Shown: piece by piece, positions 36,476 to 44,877 of the stretch
Numbering within the stretch: position 1 is the first letter of the stretch
Layout of the letters: each line of letters starts with the position of its first letter
DNA from: an uncultured Halomicronema sp.
GTDB lineage: Bacteria > Cyanobacteriota > Cyanobacteriia > Phormidesmidales > Phormidesmidaceae
Assembly (NCBI GenBank): GCA_937899725.1
Contig: CALCCA010000089.1
Coordinates: 62,001 to 126,000, forward strand
Length of the DNA stretch: 64,000 bases
Reading direction: 5' to 3'
Position numbers and translations under genes: made by a program
The notes under the pieces: generated by a model
What the model was told of the DNA's origin: nothing
Databases searched by the model: none
What the model saw: only the letters and a program-made list of their open reading frames with translations

Positions 36476-37065
36476 CATCACCACGCCGATTCAAAGCCAC
36501 TTTATGTTTGAGAACGCTACTGGAATCGCCACCAGAATCATCTTGTCACCTGGTTAGGGGCTGGCACCTCACCTAATGGCACCGTGCTTTCACCCTAACG
36601 CCAGAAAATTCTGGGACGGCGGGTTTTGGTCGGCCAGGCCGATCATCCCCTAGGGAATGTCTGGTCGCCGCCTTAGGATACGAGCAGTGGCTCGCCTGAG
36701 AACAAGGCCCGCTCATGCCCCATGGCCAAGGCTTTTGCCATCACCATCACCACGGATGCGCCGCCCCCGCAGGAATCCCAGCGGCTGCGGGCTGACGCTA
36801 CTGTCGTGGGTTGGGATGTGCTGCCCACAACCGTAATAACCCGATCGCGGTGCCCTCTCGGCGAGCCCCGCAATCGGCCGTCCATAGCACCTAGAGGATT
36901 GATCTAGGGGTCGATCGCCCCCGCTTTTAACTGTGGATTTGGCGAACCAACTGCCTGCCCTAGACTGTTTCACCGCTCTTTGGCCGGTCTCTGAGCGGCT
37001 AGCGCTGGCCGCTCTTCAGGCTGGCCCCATCATTTGCCCAATCAAAATCAGCCGCGAAATTAGCT
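36476..37065. other. Long region between riboswitch and DUF1636 gene
   Basis: No recognisable gene is found in this 590-base stretch, though it must be transcribed if the riboswitch controls DUF1636-cobW. It holds a small palindrome (GGTCGGCC-A-GGCCGATC, 36627-36643) and a His-rich short frame (36715-36795). It may be a decayed cobalt-transport gene or a long leader. Confidence 0.5.
36715..36795 (+). CDS. Possible His-rich micro-peptide
   Basis: A 26-codon frame from ATG encodes 'MPHGQGFCHHHHHGC' then an Ala/Pro tail. Five consecutive His with flanking Cys would bind metal. There is no clear ribosome site, and it may be a chance frame or the remnant of a His-rich metal-transport gene. It lies inside the predicted cobalamin-controlled transcript. 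Confidence 0.22.
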   Translation: MPHGQGFCHHHHHGCAAPAGIPAAAG

Positions 37066-37449
37066 ATGAATCAAACCACGCTTTTTGTCTGTGCTCTCTG
37101 TCGTTTCTCCCCAACCGAAAAATCGCGGCAGGGGGTCTCTGGCGGCGAACATCTGATCGCTCAGTTACGCACCCAACTCGCAGCCCGCAATCTGTCGAGT
37201 GTCGTGCAGCTGGAGCCCCTGCGCTGTATGGCCGCGTGCAGCCAGCCCTGCAACGTTTCGGTAGCGGCCCCGGGCAAGCTTACCTACATTCTCAGCGGGG
37301 TGGCTGCCGCTGAAGATGCCGCCACCGTGGCGGAGTTTTGTGCGCAGTACAGCGACAGTCACGATGGCCGGGTGCCCTATCGCGATCGCGCTGCCGCCAT
37401 TCGTCAAGCCACGGCCTTTGTTTTGCCGCCACTCTCCGTCCAGGCTTAA
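37066..37449 (+). CDS. DUF1636 metal-binding (ferredoxin-like) protein
   Basis: The 127-residue product has the DUF1636 cysteine pattern: 'VCALCRF' near residue 11 and 'CMAACSQPCNVSV' near 62. These cysteines resemble a thioredoxin-like 2Fe-2S or metal site. Members are commonly encoded beside CobW and cobalamin genes. Here the gene is 47 bases before the CobW gene and downstream of a cobalamin riboswitch, so a role in cobalt or metal handling is likely but unproven. Confidence 0.9.
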   Translation: MNQTTLFVCALCRFSPTEKSRQGVSGGEHLIAQLRTQLAARNLSSVVQLEPLRCMAACSQPCNVSVAAPGKLTYILSGVAAAEDAATVAEFCAQYSDSHDGRVPYRDRAAAIRQATAFVLPPLSVQA

Positions 37450-37496
37450 TTGCTGCGTTTAATTCATGATCCCCTCATTTTGGAGACTTTCTTACC

Positions 37497-38540
37497 GTGC
37501 ATAAAATTCCGGTGACGGTGATTACGGGCTTTTTAGGGTCTGGCAAGACGACCCTCGTGCGTCATCTGCTACAAAATCGTCAGGGCCGGCGGGTGGCTGT
37601 TTTAGTTAATGAATTTGGCGAAGTCGGCATTGATGGCGAGCTGCTGAAGTCTTGTCAGGTCTGCGATGACGAGGCAGCGGAGAGCGCTATCGATACCAAC
37701 ATCGTCGAACTGGCCAACGGTTGCCTCTGCTGTACAGTACAGGAGGAATTTTTGCCCACGATGCAGGCTTTGCTCCAGCGCCGCGAAGATATTGACTGCA
37801 TCGTGATTGAAACGTCGGGCTTAGCCCTGCCCAAACCGCTGGTGCAGGCCTTTCGCTGGCCCGAAATTCGCACGGGGGCTACGGTCGATGGCATCGTTAC
37901 CGTGGTTGATGGCGAAGCGCTGGTGCAAGGACAAGTGGTCGGTGACCTGGCCGCCTTGACCGCCCAGCGCCTGGCCGACGATAGCCTAGAGCATGAAACC
38001 CCGATCGAAGAACTGTTTGAAGATCAGCTCGCCTGTGCTGACATGGTGCTACTGACCAAAACCGACGTGATTGATCGTAAGGAGCGCGATCGCGTGCAGC
38101 AGTGGTTAGCCAATCAGGCGCCGACAGGCGTCAAGGTGCTGCCGTGCCACCAAGGGGAAGTCAATCCCGATGTGCTGCTGGGGTTTAACGCAGCAGTCGA
38201 AGACGACCTCGACAATCGCCATAGTCATCATGACCACGAGGCCGAGCATGAGCACGATGACGACATCAACTCAGTCTGCTTAGAGCTGACCCAAGAGTTT
38301 GCGCCAGAACTGTTGATTGATCGCCTACAAGCACTGGTGCAAGCGCAGACCATCTATCGCATTAAGGGCTTTGTCGCAGTGCCGAACAAGGCGATGCGAC
38401 TGGTGTTGCAAGGAGTGGGGCAGCGGTTTGACAAATTTTATGACCGCCCCTGGCGAGCGACAGAACCGCGAGCCACTCGCCTGGTCTTCATCGGGCATCG
38501 TTTGGAAGCCGAGACCTTGACCAAGGCCATTGCCGGGTAA
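37497..38540 (+). CDS. cobW: CobW-family GTPase/metallochaperone
   Basis: The 347-residue G3E GTPase has Walker A 'GFLGSGKTTLVRHLL', the metal-binding Cys cluster 'NGCLCCTVQEEF', 'VIETSGLALPKP' and 'LTKTDVI'. A His/Asp-rich segment 'RHSHHDHEAEHEHDDD' near 240 would bind metal. The C-terminal CobW domain contains 'IYRIKGFVAVPNK'. CobW proteins deliver cobalt or zinc and are linked to cobalamin synthesis. It starts with GTG at 37497 after a TGGAG ribosome site, and follows the DUF1636 gene under a cobalamin riboswitch. Confidence 0.92.
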   Translation: MHKIPVTVITGFLGSGKTTLVRHLLQNRQGRRVAVLVNEFGEVGIDGELLKSCQVCDDEAAESAIDTNIVELANGCLCCTVQEEFLPTMQALLQRREDIDCIVIETSGLALPKPLVQAFRWPEIRTGATVDGIVTVVDGEALVQGQVVGDLAALTAQRLADDSLEHETPIEELFEDQLACADMVLLTKTDVIDRKERDRVQQWLANQAPTGVKVLPCHQGEVNPDVLLGFNAAVEDDLDNRHSHHDHEAEHEHDDDINSVCLELTQEFAPELLIDRLQALVQAQTIYRIKGFVAVPNKAMRLVLQGVGQRFDKFYDRPWRATEPRATRLVFIGHRLEAETLTKAIAG

Positions 38541-38612
38541 GGGAGCAGGGGTGGCAGTGCACCCCCCCCTGAAAATGTGGCTGTTCTCAGCTGTAATTTG
38601 AGCGCCGCGCCT

Positions 38613-39392
38613 TTACGGGGCAGTCATCTCAAAGAGGTACGAGTGAGCCCCGGTAGGATCTTCAATCATGGCGAAGAATCCCGTCTCTGGAATGGCGGTT
38701 TTGGGCACCACAATTTTGCCGCCGAGCGCCTCAGCCTTATCAGCCCACTCGCCCGCTGACGGCACCGCAAAATAGGTCAGCCAGTGGGGTGGCATCTGAG
38801 GCACATCGGGGGGACGCTTGAGCAAACCGCCGACCTGCACACCGTTGCTTTTAAAACTGATATATTCTGTGCCATTCATCGCCATGGGGGCGGCAAACTG
38901 CCAGCCCAACAGCTCCGAATAGAACGGCAGCAGAGGGGCTGGATCATCGACCATCAGCTCCATCCAACAGATTTCACCGAGGCCATTACCGATCATATTC
39001 ATGGCCTCCTCATCTTGGGCCGGCGTGAATAGATGGAAGGTCGCTCCGGCGGGGTCACCGATGACCGCAGTGCGACCCACCGAGGGAATGTCAAAGGCAG
39101 GGACGCAGACGCTACCCCCTAATTCCTTAGCGCGATCGCAGGCTTTATCGACATCCTCGACGACCACATAAGTCATCCAGTGACTAGGGCCAGGAAAATC
39201 CGCCTCTAATGGCACCGGATGAGCAAAACCGCCGCTGTCTGTGGCGTAAAAGTCCGATGGTTCATGCCCAGGGATGTCCATCTTATCTAGCTTCCAACCA
39301 AAGAGCTGCTGATAAAAGGCCGTGGCCTGCTCAACATCTTTGGTCATCAAACTCCACCAGCAAAAACTGCCTATTTGGTCCTTAAGAGCCAT
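38613..39392 (-). CDS. Two-domain VOC (glyoxalase-like) protein
   Basis: Two vicinal-oxygen-chelate domains are seen: 'IGSFCWWSLMTKDVEQATAF' opens the first and 'GEICWMELMVDDPAPLLPFY' the second. Each has 'YQQLFGW'-like or 'YSELLGW' motifs and ends in 'DPAGATFHLF' and 'DPTGAHSYLFE'. Such proteins include glyoxalases, dioxygenases and stress-resistance proteins; the substrate is unknown. ATG 39392 follows GGAGGG, clearly better than the codon 11 residues upstream. Length 259 residues. Confidence 0.9.
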   Translation of the reverse strand: MALKDQIGSFCWWSLMTKDVEQATAFYQQLFGWKLDKMDIPGHEPSDFYATDSGGFAHPVPLEADFPGPSHWMTYVVVEDVDKACDRAKELGGSVCVPAFDIPSVGRTAVIGDPAGATFHLFTPAQDEEAMNMIGNGLGEICWMELMVDDPAPLLPFYSELLGWQFAAPMAMNGTEYISFKSNGVQVGGLLKRPPDVPQMPPHWLTYFAVPSAGEWADKAEALGGKIVVPKTAIPETGFFAMIEDPTGAHSYLFEMTAP

Positions 39393-39539
39393 GAGGTTGC
39401 CCTCCAATAACGTCTTGTAGGACAATCGTACTATGCAAAAACGGCAGCGTCTAGATCGTTAAGGCTTCTTACCAATCCGCTGTTGGCTCAGCGTCATCCT
39501 CACCGTGGCGACACCATTGAACGCTGCTGAAACCCTTGC

Positions 39540-39630
39540 CCATGGCTGAATTCGGAGTAATCCCATGCTCCGAAAATCGGCGTAGGCCTATTCTCCCTTT
39601 ACCGGCGACCCTCAACTCCTCAACTCCGGA
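39540..39630. repeat. Degenerate heptamer-like filler
   Basis: GAATTCGGAGTAATCCC and CTCAACTCCTCAACTCCGGAATT units resemble the intergenic filler elsewhere in the window. It lies between the VOC and MoaD-like genes. Confidence 0.4.
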
Positions 39631-39654
39631 ATTGATAGCCCGTAAAGGAACGTC

Positions 39655-39909
39655 TCAGCCGCCGCTGACGGGGGGGATCAACACCACTTCGTCACCTGAT
39701 TGCAGCGGCGTATCGGCGGCCACAAACTGCAGGTTGACGCCAAAGCGGGTGACATCGCGCCAGCGCTCTAGTTCTGGATGTTCGGCCAAGAGGCGATCAC
39801 GCACAGCAGCGACCGTCGCGCCCTCGGGCAATTGCAGGGTCAGCTCAGGCACGCCGTAGGCTTCTTGGTAGGCGGCGAAGAGTTTGACGGTGATGGCAAG
39901 GGGAGGCAT
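39655..39909 (-). CDS. moaD: MoaD/ThiS-family small sulfur carrier
   Basis: The 84-residue beta-grasp protein begins 'AITVKLFAAYQEAYGV', has 'LPEGATVAAVRDRLL' and ends in the required Gly-Gly ('PPVSGG'). MoaD is thiocarboxylated at that tail and gives sulfur to MoaE in molybdopterin synthase. ThiS is a possible alternative, but the length and 'DEVVLIPPVSGG' ending suit MoaD better. No other mo- genes are nearby. Confidence 0.85.
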   Translation of the reverse strand: MPPLAITVKLFAAYQEAYGVPELTLQLPEGATVAAVRDRLLAEHPELERWRDVTRFGVNLQFVAADTPLQSGDEVVLIPPVSGG

Positions 39910-39929
39910 GGAGGGTAGGGGGTGGAGGG

Positions 39930-40015
39930 AAGTAGAGGTGGAATGCGGAGTTCGGGGTTCGGAATGCGGAGTTTGGGGTGTGGGAAGGGTAAAGGCTGAG
40001 GATGGGTGAAGAGGG
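39930..40015. repeat. GGAGTTCGGGGTTCGGAATGCGG filler
   Basis: The stretch is made of repeated GGAATGCGGAGTT, GGGGTGTGGGAAGG and similar purine-rich units in the gap upstream of the moaD start. Confidence 0.5.
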
Positions 40016-40043
40016 GGGTGGGCGATCGCGGCTCGTGATGGCG

Positions 40044-41186
40044 TTACCCCAGCACGGGACGAAAGTAAAACGCGAGGCCCAAGATAGCGTAGGTCGCGAG
40101 GAGCAAGGTGCCTTCGAGCCAGTTAGAACGACCGTCGGAGCTGATCGAGTTGGTGATGAGCACAGCCACGGCTACAGCCACAAGTTCCAGCTCGTCAAAG
40201 TTGAGATCCATCGGTTTGTCGAGCAACCAGCCTGCCAGCACCAAAATCGGCGCGACAAACAGAGCGATTTGCAGACTTGAGCCCACCGCCACCGAGACAG
40301 AAAGCTCCATTTTATTTTTCATCGCGACGGTAACGGCGGTGGCATGTTCGGCGGCATTACCAATGATGGGCAGCAAAATCACCCCGGTAAAGAGCGGTGA
40401 CAGTCCCAGTTGTTCGGTGGCGGGTTCCAGGGCATTCACCAGCAGCTCTGATTCGGCAGCGACGATGAGGGTCGCGCCCACTAGCACCGCTACCCACAGC
40501 TTGAGGTTAGGCGGGTGAGCGGCTTCGACCGATTCAGCCGCTGGTGGACTGTCGTTCGGGGTAGCGGCGATCGCGATCGCCTCATCGCTGTCGGCAAAAT
40601 CAGCGGTGCCAGCGTCGTAGAGGTAGGTGTGAGTTTTCATCGAAAATAGCAGCGTCAGGCCGTAAACGCCGATCAGCACGATCGCCACGGCATCTGACAG
40701 ATGTTGTAAGGTGCCTGCCGCCACGCTCGTGTCAGGGGCAAAGCCGACGGCAGTTGGTAGCAAAATGGCCACAACGGCCAGATTCATTGCTGAAGCATTC
40801 ACCCGAGCCATCACGGGCTGAAAGTTTTGCTCCTTATATTTAATACCGCCCAGCAGCATCGAGAACCCCAATACCAACAGCAAATTGCTGATAATCGACC
40901 CGACAATGCTCGATTTCACCACGTTCACTAGGCCTTCGTTGAGGGCGATGAGGGCAATAATCAGTTCGGTGGCGTTGCCAAAGGTCGCGTTTAGCAAGCC
41001 GCCCCAAGACGGCCCTAACACTACCGCAATCTCCTCTGTCGCCTGCCCCATCCACCCGGCGAGGGGAATGATGGCCAGCCCAGCCGTGATAAAAACAATC
41101 AGCTCACCCCAGCCCAGATATTCAGCGGCGATCGAAATGGGCACAAAGATCAGCAGCCCGTAAAAGATAAGGTTCTTGATCAACAT
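40044..41186 (-). CDS. cax: Calcium/proton exchanger (CAX family)
   Basis: The 380-residue protein has about eleven membrane helices and the two CaCA alpha repeats: 'GGLLNATFGNATELIIALIA' (about 62-81) and 'LLPIIGNAAEHATAVTVAMK' in the second half. Both carry the Asn and Glu ion ligands. An acidic loop lies between the halves. CAX proteins export Ca2+ in exchange for H+ across the plasma or thylakoid membrane. ATG 41186. It is divergent from the phosphatase gene. Confidence 0.95.
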   Translation of the reverse strand: MLIKNLIFYGLLIFVPISIAAEYLGWGELIVFITAGLAIIPLAGWMGQATEEIAVVLGPSWGGLLNATFGNATELIIALIALNEGLVNVVKSSIVGSIISNLLLVLGFSMLLGGIKYKEQNFQPVMARVNASAMNLAVVAILLPTAVGFAPDTSVAAGTLQHLSDAVAIVLIGVYGLTLLFSMKTHTYLYDAGTADFADSDEAIAIAATPNDSPPAAESVEAAHPPNLKLWVAVLVGATLIVAAESELLVNALEPATEQLGLSPLFTGVILLPIIGNAAEHATAVTVAMKNKMELSVSVAVGSSLQIALFVAPILVLAGWLLDKPMDLNFDELELVAVAVAVLITNSISSDGRSNWLEGTLLLATYAILGLAFYFRPVLG

Positions 41187-41491
41187 AAAGTGACGTACAA
41201 AAGAAGATGTCAGAATAGCGCCACGCGATCGCAGTCGCTTGTCCGATCAGAACAAGACTGCGAGCCAGACCGCTGCGATGGCAGAGGGGATTATACCGAG
41301 ACCCTGCAACCAGACGATAAATCTGGCCCCCTTGCCCATCCTGCTCCCCGGCGTTGCCAAGATGGTATGGGGAGGCCGAACATTGGGCATGGGTATGACC
41401 TTTCCTCGGTGTCACCAGCGGATTGGCCAGCCCGATCACCGACTGACTGCTCCTCATTGTGAGTGGCCAAGTCATTCCACGCAAGGATATT
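41187..41491. other. Divergent gap with a hairpin
   Basis: CGCAGT (41230-41235) and CTTGT pair with ACAAG and ACTGCG (41257-41262). No gene is seen; it presumably carries promoters of the two divergent genes. Confidence 0.45.
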
Positions 41492-42514
41492 GTGACTACA
41501 TTCTCAAAGCCTCTAACAATTGCCATGACTGGACTTTTAGTGGTGCTCGGCGGCGGCCTGGTGGCCGTTGGCCTGTTCTTTTTATGGGCCAGTTCGGGAC
41601 GACTCGCGGAGTCAGAGCTAGCCCAGATCAAAACCACTGAGGGCCTGACGACGCAGGCGACAGCCGATGAGTTTACGGTGGTGGCCTACAACATCGGTTA
41701 TCTGTCGGGGTTGACCAACAACCAAGCCGTGGCTCGCGACGAGTCGCTGTATCGTCAAAATCTCGCAACCGCGATCGCGGCGCTGCAGACCGTTAACCCC
41801 GACATCTTGGCCCTGCAGGAAATTGATTTGAATGCGCGGCGCTCGTTTCGCGTCAATCAGGTAGAGGCGCTAGCGCATGCCCTAGCCTATCCCCAACAGG
41901 CAATCGCCGTTAATTGGGATAAGCGGTATGTGCCCTTTCCCTACTGGCCGCCGACCGCTCACTTTGGTGAAATTTTGTCGGGGCAGGCGATTTTAAGTCA
42001 GTTTTCCCTGACGACTCACGAGCGGCTGGTGCTTGATCGCGTGCCAGGCAACCCGTTTTATTACAACGCGCTGTATTTAGATCGGCTGGCTCAGGTGGCA
42101 ACGGTGCAAATCGGTGAGCGATCGCTGGTGATCATCAACCTGCACCTCGAAGCCTTTGACGCCCCCACGCGCCGGCGGCAAACGGAGTTTGTGCTGCAGC
42201 TGGCCGCAACCTATGGGCAACAGCAGCCGGTCTTGCTGCTGGGTGACTTTAATAGCGCCGTCAATCGTGAAGCAGAAGGCGAGCCGCGCTCGATTGCCAC
42301 GATGTTGGAATCATCAACGATGGCGGGAGCGGTGCCGCCCGATCTGCTGGCGCAGCCGGAGCAACTGACCTTTCCCTCTGACGAACCGCAATACAAGCTG
42401 GACTACGTTTTTTACACTCCCGATAGTTTAGAAGTGCTGGATGTGCGGGTGCTCACTGCCGCCGCGCAGGCCTCTGACCATCTGCCGGTTGTTGTACGGC
42501 TGCGGTTCCGATGA
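41492..42514 (+). CDS. Endonuclease/exonuclease/phosphatase (EEP) family protein, membrane-anchored
   Basis: The product has an N-terminal membrane helix ('AMTGLLVVLGGGLVAVGLFF') and an outer EEP domain: 'VVAYNIGYL' at the start, Glu in 'LALQEIDLNARRS', 'INLHLEA', 'LLGDFNSAVN' and the final 'ASDHLPVVVRL'. EEP enzymes cleave phosphodiesters in DNA, lipids or inositol phosphates; a membrane location favours a lipid or extracellular substrate. GTG 41492 after AAGGA is chosen; GTG 41459 is open. It overlaps the following kinase start by four bases (ATGA). Confidence 0.88.
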   Translation: MTTFSKPLTIAMTGLLVVLGGGLVAVGLFFLWASSGRLAESELAQIKTTEGLTTQATADEFTVVAYNIGYLSGLTNNQAVARDESLYRQNLATAIAALQTVNPDILALQEIDLNARRSFRVNQVEALAHALAYPQQAIAVNWDKRYVPFPYWPPTAHFGEILSGQAILSQFSLTTHERLVLDRVPGNPFYYNALYLDRLAQVATVQIGERSLVIINLHLEAFDAPTRRRQTEFVLQLAATYGQQQPVLLLGDFNSAVNREAEGEPRSIATMLESSTMAGAVPPDLLAQPEQLTFPSDEPQYKLDYVFYTPDSLEVLDVRVLTAAAQASDHLPVVVRLRFR

Positions 42515-44364
42515 GCCACTGTTTAAATCCTGACTGCGGCCAGCCCAAAAATCCCAGCGAGCATCGCTTTTGTCAGCGCTGCGGCTGGCCGCTGCGCCTG
42601 GGCGATCGCTATGAAGCCGTCTCGGCGCTCAAGGTTGGGCAAAACAGCCGCACGTTTGTGGGCCGTGATCGCACCACGCTGGTGCAACCGCAATGTTTGA
42701 TCAAACAGTTCACGCCCTATGGTGAAACGCGACTAGAGCACGCAGCCGCTGCCGAACGCTGGCGGCGCGATGTCGGGCATTTAGCCACCGCCAGCCAGCA
42801 TCCTCAGATTCCCGATGTGGTGGCCTATTTTGAGCGCGATCGCCATCAGTTTCTCGTGCAGCAATTTCTGACTGGGCCGCACCTGGATCAGATCCGGCAG
42901 GAAAAATTGGGGCCGTTTGACAGCGACGAAGTTTGGGCTTTTTTGCGGGATGTGCTGCCCATCCTGCATCACTTGCACCAAAATCGCATCATTCATCGCG
43001 ATATCAAACCCACTAACTTTCGCCGTCCGCTCGATCAGCCCCATTGGTGGCTAGTTGATTTGGGAGCGATCAAACCGTTAACCGCCACCCGCCTAGCGCA
43101 ACCCGGTACCGTGGTCGGCAGCGCAGACTATGCGGCGCCTGAGCAGTTGCGCGGTGAGGCTACCGTGGCGAGCGATCTCTACAGCTTGGGGGTGGTGTGC
43201 CTACATTTGCTGACGGGGCTGCAGCCCTTCGATCTGTTTGATAGTGGCCAGGGGGGCTGGCACTGGCGCAGCATCGTGCCCGATGTGTCACCGAGTCTGG
43301 CGGCAATCCTCGACTCAATGGTGCAGCCGACCCTGCGCGATCGCCTAGCGGATGTGGCGACAGCCATGATGCAGGTGGGCTTATCGCCTACCGCCACTGT
43401 CCCTGCCGCCGACGCACACTCCCGCGCTAGTCAGTGGATCGCTGAACAAACGGTAGATCTGGCGATGCCAATATTGGCGGCGGTGTCGCTGCCCCAGTCC
43501 GATCATCTCTTGTTGCTCACGGCAGCGGGGACGGTGGTCGGGAGATCGCTGAGTACCCTTGGGGAGTCCTTTCCCACGCTGTCGCTGCAATCGCCTCAGG
43601 CGACGGCCATCGCGGCACATCCCCATAATGGTGCCTTCATCGTGGGCACGGCCCGGGGGCAGCTAGAGCGCTGGCAAGAGCAGGCCGACAGCTGGCAAGG
43701 CAAGTCAGTCGGGGCGATCGCCCATGGCATCACTCAGCTAATGTTTGTGGCCGAGGGGCAGCAGCTACTCATCGCCGATAACCACGGTCACCTCTACCGC
43801 TGGGATGCTCAGACGCATCAGATCGTCGCCATCGGGCCCGCCCATGCCAGCAAAATCACCAGCCTTGCCCTGAACCACAGCGACACCCTGCTCGCCAGCG
43901 GCGACGACCAGGGACAAGTCGCTCTGTGGCAGTGGCCCACCATGAGGCTGCTGCGAAAACTCAGCCGTCAGCCAGGGGCCATCACCGCCTTAGCCTGGCA
44001 GGCGGACGATCAAACGCTGATCACTGCTAGCTGGGATGTCACGGTGCGCTGGCGCTGCCCTCAAACGGGCCGCGAGTCTCAGGTCGCCCAGGCCCAGGGC
44101 TTCTATTTGCCGGTGCGATCGCTATGGGCCCACCCCACCCAGCTCGACCTCGTCACTGGTAGTCAAGATGGCCATTTGCAACACTGGCAAGGCAGTGACG
44201 AGCCCGCGTCGCCGTCAGCAAAGGTAAGCGCCGCCGCGATCGTCGCTACGCCGGCGATCGCTCTGTGCTCTCAAACCGGGGCGTCACAATCTGGCTTCGG
44301 CCTAATTAGCATCACGGCCTCTGGCCAGCTCGCGCAATGGTTGTTGCCCGGCTCCGAGTCCTGA
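42511..44364 (+). CDS. Zinc-ribbon Ser/Thr protein kinase with C-terminal WD40-type propeller
   Basis: A zinc ribbon ('CLNPDCGQPKNP', 'FCQRCGWPL') opens the protein. The kinase domain has Lys65 in 'CLIKQF', 'HRDIKPTN' (162-169) and 'DLG' (183-185) in place of DFG. The glycine loop is degenerate ('VGQNSRTFVGRD' lacks GxGxxG), so activity may be weak. From about 300 on, repeats such as 'LALNHSDTLLASGDDQGQVAL' and 'LAWQADDQTLITASWDVTV' form a WD40-like propeller. It overlaps the EEP gene by four bases. Zinc-ribbon kinases of this type (SpkB-like) are cyanobacterial. Confidence 0.88.
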   Translation: MSHCLNPDCGQPKNPSEHRFCQRCGWPLRLGDRYEAVSALKVGQNSRTFVGRDRTTLVQPQCLIKQFTPYGETRLEHAAAAERWRRDVGHLATASQHPQIPDVVAYFERDRHQFLVQQFLTGPHLDQIRQEKLGPFDSDEVWAFLRDVLPILHHLHQNRIIHRDIKPTNFRRPLDQPHWWLVDLGAIKPLTATRLAQPGTVVGSADYAAPEQLRGEATVASDLYSLGVVCLHLLTGLQPFDLFDSGQGGWHWRSIVPDVSPSLAAILDSMVQPTLRDRLADVATAMMQVGLSPTATVPAADAHSRASQWIAEQTVDLAMPILAAVSLPQSDHLLLLTAAGTVVGRSLSTLGESFPTLSLQSPQATAIAAHPHNGAFIVGTARGQLERWQEQADSWQGKSVGAIAHGITQLMFVAEGQQLLIADNHGHLYRWDAQTHQIVAIGPAHASKITSLALNHSDTLLASGDDQGQVALWQWPTMRLLRKLSRQPGAITALAWQADDQTLITASWDVTVRWRCPQTGRESQVAQAQGFYLPVRSLWAHPTQLDLVTGSQDGHLQHWQGSDEPASPSAKVSAAAIVATPAIALCSQTGASQSGFGLISITASGQLAQWLLPGSES

Positions 44365-44877
44365 ACGCAGGAGAGGATGGGGAGTAGAGGGTAGGAGGTG
44401 GAGAGTACAGGGTGGAGGGCAGGAGGGCAGGAGGTGGAGGATAAAGGAAACACGGGTGTTGGTGTTTTCGGAACCCCCAGTCGTTAAAACAGCGCTCCCA
44501 CTCCCCCACTCCAAATTCCGTACTTCCCATTCCGAATTCCGACTTCATCACTCCGACTTCCAAACTCTTCACCCTCTACTCCCTACCCTCCACTCTCCAT
44601 TCCATAAAACTCTGCCCTGCTCACAGCAGACTCCCCACTCTCTACCCTCCCCCTCCGACTCCCCCTCCTGGCCAACATCAATCAGCAATCTCATCCGGCT
44701 TTCAACCCTAAGAAGATTTTCTGCGTAGGTAAGAATTGTGTCATGATAAACCCTGAAAAGACGGACACAGCAGCGTTCGCGAATCATCGCCACAGCGCCG
44801 TCCAGTCAAGGGGCTAGGGAGATCCCTAGAGACGTTAAGAGATCGACCCAAGCGGATACACACAGGTAGGCAGCAAG
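44365..44877. other. Intergenic filler with long polypurine and polypyrimidine tracts
   Basis: A purine-rich run (about 44369-44446) is followed by a pyrimidine-rich run (about 44500-44670); GGGAGTAGAGGGT (44380-44392) is exactly complementary to ACCCTCTACTCCC (44571-44583). The last 200 bases hold the pentapeptide gene leader. Confidence 0.6.
44369..44670. repeat. Polypurine/polypyrimidine inverted filler block
   Basis: Degenerate units such as GGAGGTGGAG and AGGGCAGG on the left mirror CTCCACTCTCC and CCCTACCCTCC on the right. This could form a cruciform or triplex. It resembles other short-repeat fillers of the window. Confidence 0.55.

Noticed and set aside
36713-36973. Minus-strand and plus-strand frames between the riboswitch and DUF1636
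   Set aside because: Neither resembles a cobalt transporter or any known family; only the His-rich micro-ORF was kept, at low confidence.
38317-38520. Plus-strand frame inside cobW
   Set aside because: It lies wholly within cobW in another frame.
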